Positions 8,989 to 17,581 are shown, counted from the stretch's first letter. The stretch: 64,000 nucleotides of DNA from Stenotrophomonas sp. ISL-67 (GCF_018612915.1 NZ_JAGGRL010000001.1:248001-312000), one strand, 5' to 3'. Program-made: numbers and translations. Notes: generated by a model from the letters alone, not told the origin.

Positions 8989-9909
8989 TCATTGCAAACG
9001 GTCCAGGGCGTTGTGTACCCAGTTCGCCGCACCGTCCAGGTGCTGGAATTCTTCAACCGCGCGGACCTCGCAGCACGGGTAATCGGCCGCGACCATGCGC
9101 GCCAGCGCGGTGCCAGGCCCCAGCTGCAGGAACACGCGCGCGCCGCGCTCGAACAGCTGGCGCATCACCTGTGCCCATTCGATGGTCTGCGCCAGCTGCG
9201 CCGACAGCGTGTGCACCAGCGCGGCGTGGTCGCGCACCGGGCGCGCATCGATGCCGGCAAGCACTGCAACGCGCGGCACCTGCAGCGGTGCCTGCGCCAG
9301 CACCCGTGCATAGCTGTCCGCCGCGCTGGCCAGCAACGGCGTATGCGCGGGTACATGCACCGGCAACGGGCGTATCTCGGCGCGCAGCGCACGTGCGGCG
9401 TCGGCCATTGCCAGCAGGCGTTCCAGGGTGCCACCGACGATGAAATGGTCCTGGCCGTTGGCGATGGCGATGTAGACCCCATGGGTCTGGCACAACGCCT
9501 CCAGCGGCGGGCGCTGCAACCCCAGGATGGCCTGCATGCCGGCATGGCGCGGGCTGGCGTTGTCCATCCGCTGCGCCCGCTGGGCGGCCAGTGCCAGGCA
9601 GGTGCCGGGGCCCATGCTGCCGGCGATGCAATGCGCGGCAAGCTCGCCGATGCTGTAACCGGCGATCAGCGTTGGCGTGGGCAGGCGCTCGCGCAGGGCC
9701 AGCCAGTGACCCACGCTGGCCGCGCACAACAAGGGCTGCGCCTGCGCATTGTCGAAACGGTCGTCGGCGGCGGCCGCCTCGAACGGATCGCGACCTAGTA
9801 CGCGGCGGCAGGCTTCCAGCACATCGTGCGCGGCGGGCACATCGCGCAACCGGTCGAACATCGCCGGGTGCTGCGCGCCTTGCCCGGGGCAGAGCAGGGC
9901 GAGGCTCAT
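8989..9909 (-). CDS. mdcH: Malonate decarboxylase epsilon subunit, malonyl-CoA:ACP transacylase
   Basis: 306 residues of the FabD-like acyltransferase fold. Residues LCPGQGAQ (6-13) form the N-terminal strand-turn, GYSIGE (84-89) holds the catalytic Ser86 (GHSxGE in FabD), and the His of PVHVPAHTPLL would complete the dyad. In malonate decarboxylase the epsilon subunit charges the special acyl-carrier protein MdcC from malonyl-CoA (or forms the initial acetyl thioester), priming the catalytic cycle. Its ATG overlaps the mdcB stop as ATGA, so the two are translationally coupled. It is the last enzyme gene of the operon before the carrier. Confidence 0.93.
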   Translation of the reverse strand: MSLALLCPGQGAQHPAMFDRLRDVPAAHDVLEACRRVLGRDPFEAAAADDRFDNAQAQPLLCAASVGHWLALRERLPTPTLIAGYSIGELAAHCIAGSMGPGTCLALAAQRAQRMDNASPRHAGMQAILGLQRPPLEALCQTHGVYIAIANGQDHFIVGGTLERLLAMADAARALRAEIRPLPVHVPAHTPLLASAADSYARVLAQAPLQVPRVAVLAGIDARPVRDHAALVHTLSAQLAQTIEWAQVMRQLFERGARVFLQLGPGTALARMVAADYPCCEVRAVEEFQHLDGAANWVHNALDRLQ

Positions 9910-10760
9910 GACGCCTCCTGCTGCAGCAGGAACCAGCTGCAGGCCAGCAGGTCGGCGCTGCCACCCGGGCTGAGCCGGCGCGCGACGAAGGCGTTGCCAA
10001 GCCGCTGCAGGTGCGCGTGCCAGTCGGGCGCGAAGGCTCCCCCGTTGGCGAGGAAGGCGGCGGCATTCGCGCGCGCCCAGCGCAGGCCCCCGGCACCGCC
10101 CCGGTGCAGCAGGTTCACATCCTCCAGTTCGGCCACCAGCGTCATCAGGGTATGGCACAACGCCGCCTCGCGCGCCAATCCCGCTGCCAGCGCGTGGCGC
10201 AGGGTCGGCAGCGCGAGCGTGCGCAGCACCGGGTAACCGGCCGCGGCCAGTTCGCGCACGCCGGCAATGCCATGCTGCGCGCGTGCGCGCTGGCCGGGAC
10301 TGTCGGGATCGAGCGGTGCCGCCTGCAGCGCGTCCGACCAGGCCTGCACGGCCACGCACACCTGCTCGCCGCTGGGTGCGGCGTCGATGCGCCGGCAGGC
10401 CGCCGCCGCTGCAACCAGCAGCCCAAGATTGAAGATCGCACCGCGATGGGTATTGATGCCGCCGGTGGCGCGCAGCATCGCCGCTTCCGCAGCGACACCA
10501 TGGGTGCGCAACTGCGCGAACGGGGCGTCCTGCGCACCGGCCAGCGCAACGTCGTGGAAATACTGGCGCAGCGCAGACAGGCTGCGCAGGAAGGTTTCGG
10601 CATCCATGTCCGCATGGCTGCCGCTATCGAATGGTGTCACCAGGCCTGGCTTCGGCGCCAGCGCCAGTTCCGCATGCAGGCTTGCAACGGCCAGCCGCCC
10701 GAGCCGTGCGACCACTTCACGCGGAGGCGCGGAAGCACCAGGCAGAAGCAGCGCGCTCAC
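9906..10760 (-). CDS. mdcB: Triphosphoribosyl-dephospho-CoA synthase
   Basis: 284 residues of the CitG/MdcB family, which makes 2'-(5''-triphosphoribosyl)-3'-dephospho-CoA from ATP and dephospho-CoA, the precursor of the MdcC prosthetic group. Family motifs seen are ELALAPKPGLVTPFDSGSHADMD (positions about 30-53), TGGINTHRGAIFNLG and the C-terminal LSPGGSADLLACSWFL. The GTG at 10760 is chosen as start: it gives the usual length and overlaps the mdcG TGA as GTGA. A longer ATG-started reading at 10823 would run through the REP-derived end of mdcG and adds unrelated sequence. Confidence 0.92.
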   Translation of the reverse strand: MSALLLPGASAPPREVVARLGRLAVASLHAELALAPKPGLVTPFDSGSHADMDAETFLRSLSALRQYFHDVALAGAQDAPFAQLRTHGVAAEAAMLRATGGINTHRGAIFNLGLLVAAAAACRRIDAAPSGEQVCVAVQAWSDALQAAPLDPDSPGQRARAQHGIAGVRELAAAGYPVLRTLALPTLRHALAAGLAREAALCHTLMTLVAELEDVNLLHRGGAGGLRWARANAAAFLANGGAFAPDWHAHLQRLGNAFVARRLSPGGSADLLACSWFLLQQEAS

Positions 10761-11491
10761 GTGCGCACCGCCGCACCCTGGTGGCACTGGCTGTTCTTCG
10801 GGTGGATGGCGTTGGACACGCATGGCGTGTCGCTACGTGCGGGTGATCTCCCCGCGAAACCCGGTGAACCAAATATTCGCTCCCGCGCTTCCAGCACCGC
10901 CCCATCCACGCGTTTCACCAGCACCTCCCGCGCCGCCCCGGCATATTCGCGCCAGTTCACCGCCGCGCCGCCAGGCAGGCACAACTCACCATCCACCCGC
11001 CGCGCGAACGTCTGCTCCCATGCCCGCAGCCGCTCCACCAGGTATTCGGCAGCGTCGGCATCGGCGATGTCCCACAGCAGGTCCACGTCCGAGCGCGCAT
11101 GCACATATGCCAGCCCGGTAAGTGCCTGCCAGGCGAACGCACCGAACACGCGCGCCGGGGCAATCGCCGCCATCGCCTGCAGCGGCAACCGCCATTCCGC
11201 TGGCAGGTCCGGCCGCGCGATCACCTCGGCCAGCGCCAGCGGCGGCGCCTGCCGCACGATGTCCTGCACCGGCACCCGCAGTGCCAGCCGCTGCTTGCCC
11301 TCGGCGGGGGGAAGGGGAACACCGAGGCGCATGCGGGGATCAGGATCATCGGCGGCGCGGCGCGCCACCACCGCCGGCCAGCCGCGCGCGAACCATTCCA
11401 CCAGGCGGGGCTCGTGCAAGGCCACGTCGGCCCGCCAATCGGCGTGCGCCGACAGCCAGACCCGCGTGTGCCGGGCGAGCCGGTCAGACAT
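10757..11491 (-). CDS. mdcG: Phosphoribosyl-dephospho-CoA transferase (malonate decarboxylase holo-ACP synthase)
   Basis: 244 residues. MdcG transfers the phosphoribosyl-dephospho-CoA group made by MdcB onto a serine of MdcC. A nucleotidyltransferase-like DVD pair (135-137, in ARSDVDLLWD) is the likely metal-binding catalytic site, with WREYAG and VLVKRVDG segments further on. The reading frame overlaps the mdcE end by eight bases and the mdcB start by four. Odd feature: the last ~30 residues (from about 215) are translated through a GTAG-type REP palindrome at 10814-10836 and lack family resemblance, so the C-terminus has probably been extended by repeat insertion. Confidence 0.9.
   Translation of the reverse strand: MSDRLARHTRVWLSAHADWRADVALHEPRLVEWFARGWPAVVARRAADDPDPRMRLGVPLPPAEGKQRLALRVPVQDIVRQAPPLALAEVIARPDLPAEWRLPLQAMAAIAPARVFGAFAWQALTGLAYVHARSDVDLLWDIADADAAEYLVERLRAWEQTFARRVDGELCLPGGAAVNWREYAGAAREVLVKRVDGAVLEARERIFGSPGFAGRSPARSDTPCVSNAIHPKNSQCHQGAAVRT
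10814..10836 (-). repeat. SMAG/REP palindrome inside the 3' end of mdcG
   Basis: On the minus strand it reads GTAGCGACACGCCATGCGTGTCC: a GTAG head with GACACGC/GCGTGTC arms. It lies within the coding frame of mdcG (residues 219-226) and upstream of the mdcB start. Most other copies in this window are intergenic. Confidence 0.75.
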
Positions 11492-12194
11492 CGCCGGCGG
11501 CTACCTGGGCCGCCACGCGTGCGGCCAGCGTGCGACCGCCACGCTCTGCTCCGCGCTGCGCGCGGCGGTCGCCGTCGGCGGGCGTGCGCAGCGCCTGCAG
11601 CAGCTGGGCGGCGAGGTCGCCGTTCCACACCGACTCGACCGCACCCATCGCAACGTAGTTTTCAACGCCCGGCGCGAACACCGGCGAGCTCTGGCTGAGC
11701 GCCTGCAGTTTCTCCAGCGGCTGCTTGGTCACCCGTGCCATCGCGCGCAGATCCATCACCCGCACCTGCGCATCGGGCAGCGCGTGGATATGGTCGGCCA
11801 TCAGCCCGAACGACAGGAACCCGCCGCTCACCGACTCGCCGTAGACCAGCGTGACCAGGCGCGCGCCACGCCGGCGGGCCAGGTCCAGGGTCTGCGCCAG
11901 GTGCGCGAAATACCCGTTGATGCCGAGCAGCTCGTCGCGGCGCGCAAGGCGCTGCCCGGCGGTGTCGACCAGCATCACGATCGGGTGCTGCGGGTGCGAC
12001 CGGGTGCTGGCAAGCACGGTTTCGGCCAGCACCAGCGCGTGGTCCACGCCCACCTCGATCTTGTCGGTGGTGCCGATCACGGTCACCTCGCCGTCGTCGG
12101 TCGTGGCCGTGCCGGTCAGCACCGATCCGGTGACGGTAACCACATGCCCACGTGGAAACAGCGTGTCGAGCAGGGTAGCGAGCGGCGCGGTCAT
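11484..12194 (-). CDS. mdcE: Malonate decarboxylase gamma subunit
   Basis: 236 residues of the carboxyltransferase/crotonase-like fold. With MdcD it forms the decarboxylase component that removes CO2 from malonyl-S-MdcC. Motifs seen are VIGTTDKIEVGVDHALVLAE, IVMLVDTAGQRLARRDELLGIN and YGESVSGGFLSFG, the oxyanion-hole-like glycine turn. The length agrees with the family. The ATG overlaps the mdcD stop by four bases (ATGA), and its own end overlaps mdcG by eight, which is typical of strict stoichiometric coupling in mdc operons. Confidence 0.93.
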   Translation of the reverse strand: MTAPLATLLDTLFPRGHVVTVTGSVLTGTATTDDGEVTVIGTTDKIEVGVDHALVLAETVLASTRSHPQHPIVMLVDTAGQRLARRDELLGINGYFAHLAQTLDLARRRGARLVTLVYGESVSGGFLSFGLMADHIHALPDAQVRVMDLRAMARVTKQPLEKLQALSQSSPVFAPGVENYVAMGAVESVWNGDLAAQLLQALRTPADGDRRAQRGAERGGRTLAARVAAQVAAGDV

Positions 12195-13099
12195 GGCAGG
12201 CTCCGGTCAGAGGTGGCGGCCAGAAAGTCGTCGGTGTCCAGCAGCGGCAGCCGCTGTGGATCGTCGATGCCGAGCCGCGCCCAGATCTCCAGCCCGTCGC
12301 GGCAATCGCCCCACGCCTGCGCGCGCGCCTGCAGGGCGGCGTGCCGGGCCTGCAATGCGGTCAGTGCGGTATCGGTGTCGGTGCTGGCGGTGTCCGGCTG
12401 CAGTGCGTCGAACGCGGCCTGGGAAAACGCCTCGATCGCATCGGGCACCAGCACCTGGGCCTGGTCGATCAGGTAGCGGTGCTTGCCGCCGGTGACCCGC
12501 CACACCAGGGCGCGGTCACGCGAATCGAACTCTTCCACGCCGCGCACCGTCTCGATCACCTCCGGACCGGACAGCGACAGCCGCCCTTCCTCGGACATGA
12601 TCACGGTGGTGCAGCAGCGCGCGACGATGCCCATGCCGCCGAAGGCGCCGTTGCCGCTGCCGACCAGGGCCAGCACCGGCACGCCGGCGGCGCGCGTGGC
12701 GAGCACCGCGCGCATGATTTCGGAAATCGCGATCAGCCCGGCGTTGGCCTCGTGCAGGCGCACGCCGCCGGTATCGAGCAGCAGCAGCACGCCGTCGGGG
12801 CGGGTCTGCGTGGCACGCTGCAGCAGGCCGGTCAGCTTTGCCCCGTGCACTTCGCCCACGCCGCCGCCCATGAACTGGCCCTGCTGTGCGGCCACCAGCA
12901 CGCGCTTGCCGCGCAACTGGCCCTCGCCGACCACGATGCCATCGTCGAACGCGGCCGGCTGGTCCAGCTGGGCCAGGTGCGGACTGGTCGCGCGCTGCGC
13001 CGGCCCGAGCAGTTCCTTGAACGAGCCGGCATCGAGCAGGGCGGCGAGACGCTCGCGGGCGTCGGCTTCGTAGTAACTGTGGCGATGGGCGAGGCTCAT
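12191..13099 (-). CDS. mdcD: Malonate decarboxylase beta subunit
   Basis: 302 residues, carboxyltransferase fold similar to the acetyl-CoA carboxylase beta chain. Visible are GQFMGGGVGEVHGAKL, LLLLDTGGVRLHEANAGL (substrate-binding loop) and GSGNGAFGGMGIVARCC. It pairs with MdcE to decarboxylate the malonyl thioester. The ATG at 13099 shares ATGA with the mdcC stop codon. The frame is open further upstream, antisense-like to nothing, but that sequence is the out-of-frame reading of mdcC and is not part of the protein. Confidence 0.94.
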   Translation of the reverse strand: MSLAHRHSYYEADARERLAALLDAGSFKELLGPAQRATSPHLAQLDQPAAFDDGIVVGEGQLRGKRVLVAAQQGQFMGGGVGEVHGAKLTGLLQRATQTRPDGVLLLLDTGGVRLHEANAGLIAISEIMRAVLATRAAGVPVLALVGSGNGAFGGMGIVARCCTTVIMSEEGRLSLSGPEVIETVRGVEEFDSRDRALVWRVTGGKHRYLIDQAQVLVPDAIEAFSQAAFDALQPDTASTDTDTALTALQARHAALQARAQAWGDCRDGLEIWARLGIDDPQRLPLLDTDDFLAATSDRSLP

Positions 13100-13416
13100 G
13101 CACCGTCTCCTGCGCGCAGGGTTTCCACCGCCTGGTCCAGGCGAAGGCTTACCACGGCGGGGGTGGCACCGGCGTCGTTGATCGACACCTGCACATCGCG
13201 CAGCGGGTGGCGGCGCGCGAAGTCGGCGATCACCGCTTCCCAGATCGTGCCGAAGCCGCGCGCGGCGGTGATGATGCGCACCGCCATCGCGCCGTCCAGC
13301 GCGGCCGGCTCCAGCAGGACTTCCAGGTTGCCCGAGGCGAGCACGCCGACCAGCACCGCATCGGTGGGGAAGCGCACGGGTTGGGTGCCGGTGAATCGAT
13401 AGTCGAGGGTTTCCAT
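13096..13416 (-). CDS. mdcC: Malonate decarboxylase delta subunit (acyl-carrier protein)
   Basis: 106 residues. The small carrier protein of malonate decarboxylase carries the phosphoribosyl-dephospho-CoA arm on a serine in a conserved SGxLEVL context. Here that is Ser28 in LASGNLEVLLEP. It shuttles acetyl/malonyl groups between MdcA and MdcD-MdcE. It lies 11 bases after mdcA and overlaps mdcD by four bases. MdcB and MdcG, encoded downstream, would make and attach its cofactor. Confidence 0.93.
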   Translation of the reverse strand: METLDYRFTGTQPVRFPTDAVLVGVLASGNLEVLLEPAALDGAMAVRIITAARGFGTIWEAVIADFARRHPLRDVQVSINDAGATPAVVSLRLDQAVETLRAGDGA

Positions 13417-13427
13417 GGCAGGTTCCC

Positions 13428-15071
13428 TTACCAGTTGCGGAAGCGCTTGGGCGGGTCGTACAGGCCACCGGACCAGCGCACGAGGTCTTTCACCGAACGC
13501 GCGGCCAGCAGGTCGCGGCTGGCATCGCGCACGTGGATGCCGAGGTCATCCGGGCGTTGGATCACGCCGCGGTCGCGCAGGTTCTCGACCATGGCGCGGT
13601 CGCGGCCCAGGCCGACGGCGGTGTAGCCGGCCACGCCGCGGATCGCCTGTTCGCGTTCCGCCGGGGTCCGGCACAGCAGCAGGTTGGCGATGCCTTCTTC
13701 GGTGAGCACGTGGCTGACGTCGTCGCCGTAGATCATGACCGGCGGCAGCGGCATGTCGGCGCGCTCGGCCAGCTCCCACGCGTCCAGGCGATCAACGAAG
13801 GCCGGTGCCATGTGTTCGCGGAAGGTTTCCACCATCTGCACCACCAGCTTGCGCCCGCGCGGCATCTCACCCGGCCGCGCCGCCTGTTGGCCGGCCTTGA
13901 GCCAGGCCTCGCTGGCATGGCGGCGGCCGCGTGCATCCGAACCCATGTTGGGGGCGCCACCGAAGCCGGCAATGCGGTCGCGGGTGGCCGTTGAGCTGTT
14001 GCCCTGCAGGTCGATCTGCAGGGTGGAGCCGATGAACATGTCGCAGGCATACAGGCCGGCGGTCTGCGAAAAGGCGCGGTTGGAGCGCATCGAGCCGTCG
14101 GCGCCGGTGAAGAACACATCGCCGCGCGCGGCAATGTATTTCTCCATGCCCAGCTCCGAGCCGAAGGAGTGCACCGATTTGACGAAGCCCGATTCGATCG
14201 CGGGAATCAGCGCGGGGTGCGGATTGAGCGCCCAGTGCTGGCAGATCTTTCCCTTGAGCCCGAGCGATTCGGCGTAGGTGGGCAGCAGCAGTTCGATGGC
14301 GGCGGTGTCGAAGCCGATGCCGTGGTTGAGCCGGTTGACCCCGTATCCGGCGTAGATGCCCTTGATGGCCATCATCGCCATCAGCACCTGGATCTCGGAG
14401 ATCTGCGCGGGATCGCGGGTGAACAGCGGTTCGATATGGTTCGGGCGCGGCGCCTGCACCACGAAGTTCACCCAGTCGGCGGGGATGTCGACACGGGGCA
14501 GGGTATCGACGATCTCGTTGACCTGGGCGATGACGATGCCGCCGCCGAAGGCAGTGGCTTCGACGATCACCGGGGTGTCTTCGGTGTTGGGGCCGGTGTA
14601 GAGGTTGCCGTGGCGGTCGGCGGCCTGCGCGGCGACCAGCGCCACCTGCGGGGTGAGGTCGATGAAATAGCGGCCGAACAGTTCCAGGTAGGTATGGATG
14701 GCGCCGATCTGGATGCGCCCTTCGGCGACCAGGTTGGCCAGCCGTACCGATTGCGGGCCGGAGAACGAAAAATCCAGCCGGGAGGCGATGCCGCGCTCGA
14801 ACACGTCCAGGTGCGAGGGCAGCGACAGTACCGACTGCACCATGTGCAGGTCGTGGACCCGTTCCGGGTCGAGGTCGGCCAGGCACTGGGCGAGGAAGTC
14901 GGCCTGCTTCTGGTTGTTGCCTTCCAGGCAGACCTTGTCGCCCGGTTCGAGCACGGCGTGCAGGAGCGTGATGACGTCCGCGGCGTCCGCGACATGGCCG
15001 CGTGTGAACGGGGCGGCACGTTCGAGCCGGGCCTGGCGGCCGCGTTCCCGGGTATCCCAGATGGGGGTCAT
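13428..15071 (-). CDS. mdcA: Malonate decarboxylase alpha subunit (acetyl-S-ACP:malonate ACP transferase)
   Basis: 547 residues, full length for MdcA. It exchanges malonate for acetate on the MdcC thioester, like a CoA-transferase. Family segments run throughout: LEGNNQKQADFLAQ near residue 50, LTPQVALVAAQAADRHGNLYTGPN around 140-160, GYGVNRLNHGIGFDTAAIELLLPT, GLKGKICQHWALNPHPALIPAI, and FGGAPNMGSDARGRRH. It is the first gene of the operon, transcribed from a promoter between 15072 and 15140 that contains a perfect CATAATTATG palindrome. The ATG at 15071 directly precedes TPIWDTRERGRQ. Confidence 0.95.
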   Translation of the reverse strand: MTPIWDTRERGRQARLERAAPFTRGHVADAADVITLLHAVLEPGDKVCLEGNNQKQADFLAQCLADLDPERVHDLHMVQSVLSLPSHLDVFERGIASRLDFSFSGPQSVRLANLVAEGRIQIGAIHTYLELFGRYFIDLTPQVALVAAQAADRHGNLYTGPNTEDTPVIVEATAFGGGIVIAQVNEIVDTLPRVDIPADWVNFVVQAPRPNHIEPLFTRDPAQISEIQVLMAMMAIKGIYAGYGVNRLNHGIGFDTAAIELLLPTYAESLGLKGKICQHWALNPHPALIPAIESGFVKSVHSFGSELGMEKYIAARGDVFFTGADGSMRSNRAFSQTAGLYACDMFIGSTLQIDLQGNSSTATRDRIAGFGGAPNMGSDARGRRHASEAWLKAGQQAARPGEMPRGRKLVVQMVETFREHMAPAFVDRLDAWELAERADMPLPPVMIYGDDVSHVLTEEGIANLLLCRTPAEREQAIRGVAGYTAVGLGRDRAMVENLRDRGVIQRPDDLGIHVRDASRDLLAARSVKDLVRWSGGLYDPPKRFRNW

Positions 15072-15105
15072 GGCGGGGTTCCGAAGGACGTTTCGGTAAT
15101 TACGC

Positions 15106-15115
15106 CATAATTATG
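15106..15115. promoter_or_regulatory. Perfect palindrome CATAATTATG upstream of mdcA
   Basis: A 10-base AT-rich perfect palindrome lies 35 bases upstream of mdcA in an otherwise GC-rich leader, with flanking CGCC/GGGCG giving weaker outer symmetry. GntR/FadR-type regulators bind short AT-centred dyads, so this is the best candidate operator for the regulator encoded at the operon's end. Function not shown. Confidence 0.4.
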
Positions 15116-15141
15116 ATGGGCGTTGCAACTTGCGGCGCAGC

Positions 15142-15178
15142 AAAAAAGGCCACGCCGACGTGAGATCGGCGCGGCCTT
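15142..15178 (-). terminator. Intrinsic terminator downstream of the siderophore receptor gene
   Basis: Read on the minus strand, AAGGCCgCGCCGA and TCGGCGtGGCCTT form a 12-13-bp stem followed by TTTTTT. It ends transcription from the receptor gene (15277-17469) and isolates the mdcA promoter region beyond it. Confidence 0.75.
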
Positions 15179-15200
15179 GCTCATGCATGGGACAACAACC

Positions 15201-15267
15201 GTAGAGCCACGCCCTGCGTGGCTGCACGATCGGACCCCGCGCCCAGCCAGGCAGGGCCTGGCTCTAC
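15201..15267. repeat. Inverted pair of SMAG/REP palindromes
   Basis: One copy starts GTAGAGCCACGCC at 15201; a second, opposite copy ends GGCTCTAC at 15267. Each folds on itself and the pair can also form one longer hairpin, the usual REP-dimer arrangement. It sits between the receptor stop and its terminator. Confidence 0.8.
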
Positions 15268-15276
15268 GTCATGGGG

Positions 15277-17469
15277 TCAGAATTTCCAGCGCAGGCTTGC
15301 CGACACGAAGCGCGGTTCGCCGTAGTTGTTGTAGTCCAGGTTGGCCCAGTAGGTCTTGTCCAGCGCGTTGCGCACGTTGAGCGATGCGGTCCAACTGTCG
15401 TTGATGGCGTAGTTGGCGTGCAGGTTGACCAGCATGTAGGCCGGCTGCTTCACGGTGCGGGTGCCGCCCAGCGGGTAGGGGATGTTGTAGCCCTCCACGT
15501 CGCTCTGCCAGGAGAACCCGCCGCCCACGGTCAGGCGCTCCAGCACGCCCGGCAGGCGCACGCTGGTGTTGAGCTGCAGCAGGTCTTCTGGCGGGTTGGC
15601 GTAAAGCATGTCGGTGGCGGCGCGGGTCACCTTGACGTGGGTGAAGCCGGCATTCACCGTCCAGCCCGGCAGCACTTCACCGTTGATGTCCATTTCCCAG
15701 CCACGCGCCTTGGTGCCGTTGACACCGATGTAGGCCGAGCTGCCGTCGCTGAGCGAACCATCGGGCAGGCTCATGTCGCGCACCGCGTAGTTGTCCTGCT
15801 TGGCTTCGAACACGGCGGCATTGGCGGTCAGCCTGCCATCGAACCACTGGGTCTTCAGGCCGGCTTCCAGGTTGGAGCCCTGCACCGGGGCCAGCAGGTT
15901 CTCGTTGCGGTCCTTGTAGTTCTGCGGATTGAAGATTTCGGTGTAGCTGGCGTAGACCGACACGTTCGGGGTGATGTCGTAGACCAGGCCGACGTACGGG
16001 GTGACCTCGTCGGTGACTTTGTACTGGCCGCTGGTGCCGGTGTAGGTGCCAGCCGCGTTGTAGGCGCGGGTCAGGGTTTCCCAGCGGCTCAGCCGCGCAC
16101 CGGCAATCAGCGAAAGCGGGTCGGCCAGGCGCAGGCGGGTGGCCAGGTAGAAGCCGCTCTGGGTGGTGTGGGCGACGCGACGCGTGCCGGTGCGGGTGTA
16201 GGTGACCTCGGAGATGTCGCCGTTCCAGTTGTACACATTGGGGATGTAGTAGCAGCGTTCGCTGCCGCAGCGTGCCCAGTCGCTCGGATAGTTCAGCGCG
16301 ATGGTATTGGTGGTGCCTTCCAGGTCGGCCCACTGCGCGCCGACGGTGAGGTCGTGTTCGCGGCCGAACAGGGAGAACGTGCCGCTGAGGTAGGCGTCGA
16401 CATTGCGGCGGGTGTCTTCGGAATCGCCGGCGGCGGCGCGCAGGAAGATGCCGGCGCCGGTTGCCGGGTCGGGCTCGCCGGTGCCGTACAGGCGTACGTT
16501 CTGGACGTTGCCGCGGGTGTAGGCGGTGTTGATCTTCAACAGCCAGTTTTCGCCGAAACGCTGTTCGAGGTTGGCGAAGGCGGTGCTGGTTTCGCGCTGC
16601 CAGTAGCTCCACCTGGGCGAGAGGTTGGTTTCGCGCGGCAGGTGGGCGAAGTTGCCCTGGCTGTCGAAGAACGGCACGGTGCCCCAGGTGGAGCCGACCG
16701 GGTTGTTGTCCTGGGTCTGGTAGCCGACGCTGAGCGTGGTGCTGTCGGTGAGGTCGCCTTCCAGCACGGCCATGCCGGCCATCTTGTCTTCCTGGTAGCG
16801 GTCGTAATACAGCTCGCGGTCGGTATAGGCGGCAACGACGCGGCTGCGGAAGCGTCCGTCGGCGGTCAGCGGTGCGTTGACGTCAGCCTCCATGCGGCGG
16901 AAGTCCCAGCTGCCGGCGCTGACGGCAACGGAGGCGTCGAAGTCCTTGCCGGGGCGCTTGCGCAGCAGGTTGACGGTGGCGGAAGGAATGCCGGCACCGC
17001 TGAGCAGGCCGTTGGCGCCGCGGATGACCTCGATGCGGTCGTAGAAGGCGGTATCGTATTCCTGGTTGGTGGAGCCGCTGTAGGTGGGGATGCCGTCGAC
17101 CTGGAAGTCGGTGATGGCAAAGCCACGGGCGTAGTACAGGGGGCGCTGGGTGTCGTAGAAGGAGACGCTGACGCCGGTGACATTACGCAGCACGTCATTG
17201 ATGCTGAACAGTGCTTCGTCCTGCAGGCGCTGCAGGCCAAGCACGGTGGAGGACTGGGGGGTTTCCTGCAGGCTGATCGGCAGGCGGGTGGTGCTGGACG
17301 GCGCGCGCTGGGTGCCGACGACGTTCACCTGGTCCAGGGTCTTGGCGTCGCTGGCGGCGTCGGCGGTTTCAGCCTGCGCGAGGGGCGCGGCGAACGACAG
17401 CACGGAAAGCAGGGCCAGCCCGAGCGGGGCGCGGCGGACGGAAACGTGGGGGAGGGGACGGAAGGACAT
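15277..17469 (-). CDS. TonB-dependent ferric siderophore receptor (FhuE/FpvA-like)
   Basis: 730 residues. A signal peptide is seen (about 1-34, PLAQAE). A TonB-box-like TLDQVNVVG lies near residue 44, a plug domain at about 60-185 (SINDVLRNVTGVSVSFYDTQRP, YDRIEVIRGANGLLSG), then a barrel ending in the terminal Trp-Lys-Phe. The plug and the FxVDGIPT motif are those of hydroxamate/catecholate-type siderophore receptors. The leader contains a Fur-box-like 19-mer, consistent with iron repression. No siderophore biosynthesis genes are nearby, so it may import foreign siderophores. The exact ligand is not predictable. Confidence 0.92.
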   Translation of the reverse strand: MSFRPLPHVSVRRAPLGLALLSVLSFAAPLAQAETADAASDAKTLDQVNVVGTQRAPSSTTRLPISLQETPQSSTVLGLQRLQDEALFSINDVLRNVTGVSVSFYDTQRPLYYARGFAITDFQVDGIPTYSGSTNQEYDTAFYDRIEVIRGANGLLSGAGIPSATVNLLRKRPGKDFDASVAVSAGSWDFRRMEADVNAPLTADGRFRSRVVAAYTDRELYYDRYQEDKMAGMAVLEGDLTDSTTLSVGYQTQDNNPVGSTWGTVPFFDSQGNFAHLPRETNLSPRWSYWQRETSTAFANLEQRFGENWLLKINTAYTRGNVQNVRLYGTGEPDPATGAGIFLRAAAGDSEDTRRNVDAYLSGTFSLFGREHDLTVGAQWADLEGTTNTIALNYPSDWARCGSERCYYIPNVYNWNGDISEVTYTRTGTRRVAHTTQSGFYLATRLRLADPLSLIAGARLSRWETLTRAYNAAGTYTGTSGQYKVTDEVTPYVGLVYDITPNVSVYASYTEIFNPQNYKDRNENLLAPVQGSNLEAGLKTQWFDGRLTANAAVFEAKQDNYAVRDMSLPDGSLSDGSSAYIGVNGTKARGWEMDINGEVLPGWTVNAGFTHVKVTRAATDMLYANPPEDLLQLNTSVRLPGVLERLTVGGGFSWQSDVEGYNIPYPLGGTRTVKQPAYMLVNLHANYAINDSWTASLNVRNALDKTYWANLDYNNYGEPRFVSASLRWKF

Positions 17470-17509
17470 TTGCGGTCTCAGCGGCAGGTGGGGTGCACAA
17501 CGGAACGCA

Positions 17510-17528
17510 AATGTAAATCGTTCGCATT
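17510..17528 (-). promoter_or_regulatory. Candidate Fur box
   Basis: A 19-base dyad, AATGTAAATCGTTCGCATT, shares 13 of 19 positions with the classic AATGATAATAATTATCATT Fur site. It lies 41 bases upstream of the receptor start in an AT-rich stretch suited to a promoter. Iron-dependent repression by Fur is inferred. Confidence 0.55.
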
Positions 17529-17581
17529 AGAATTACAAATATTTAACGCGCTCAGAGCGCGGCTATTCGCTTCTACAAGCT

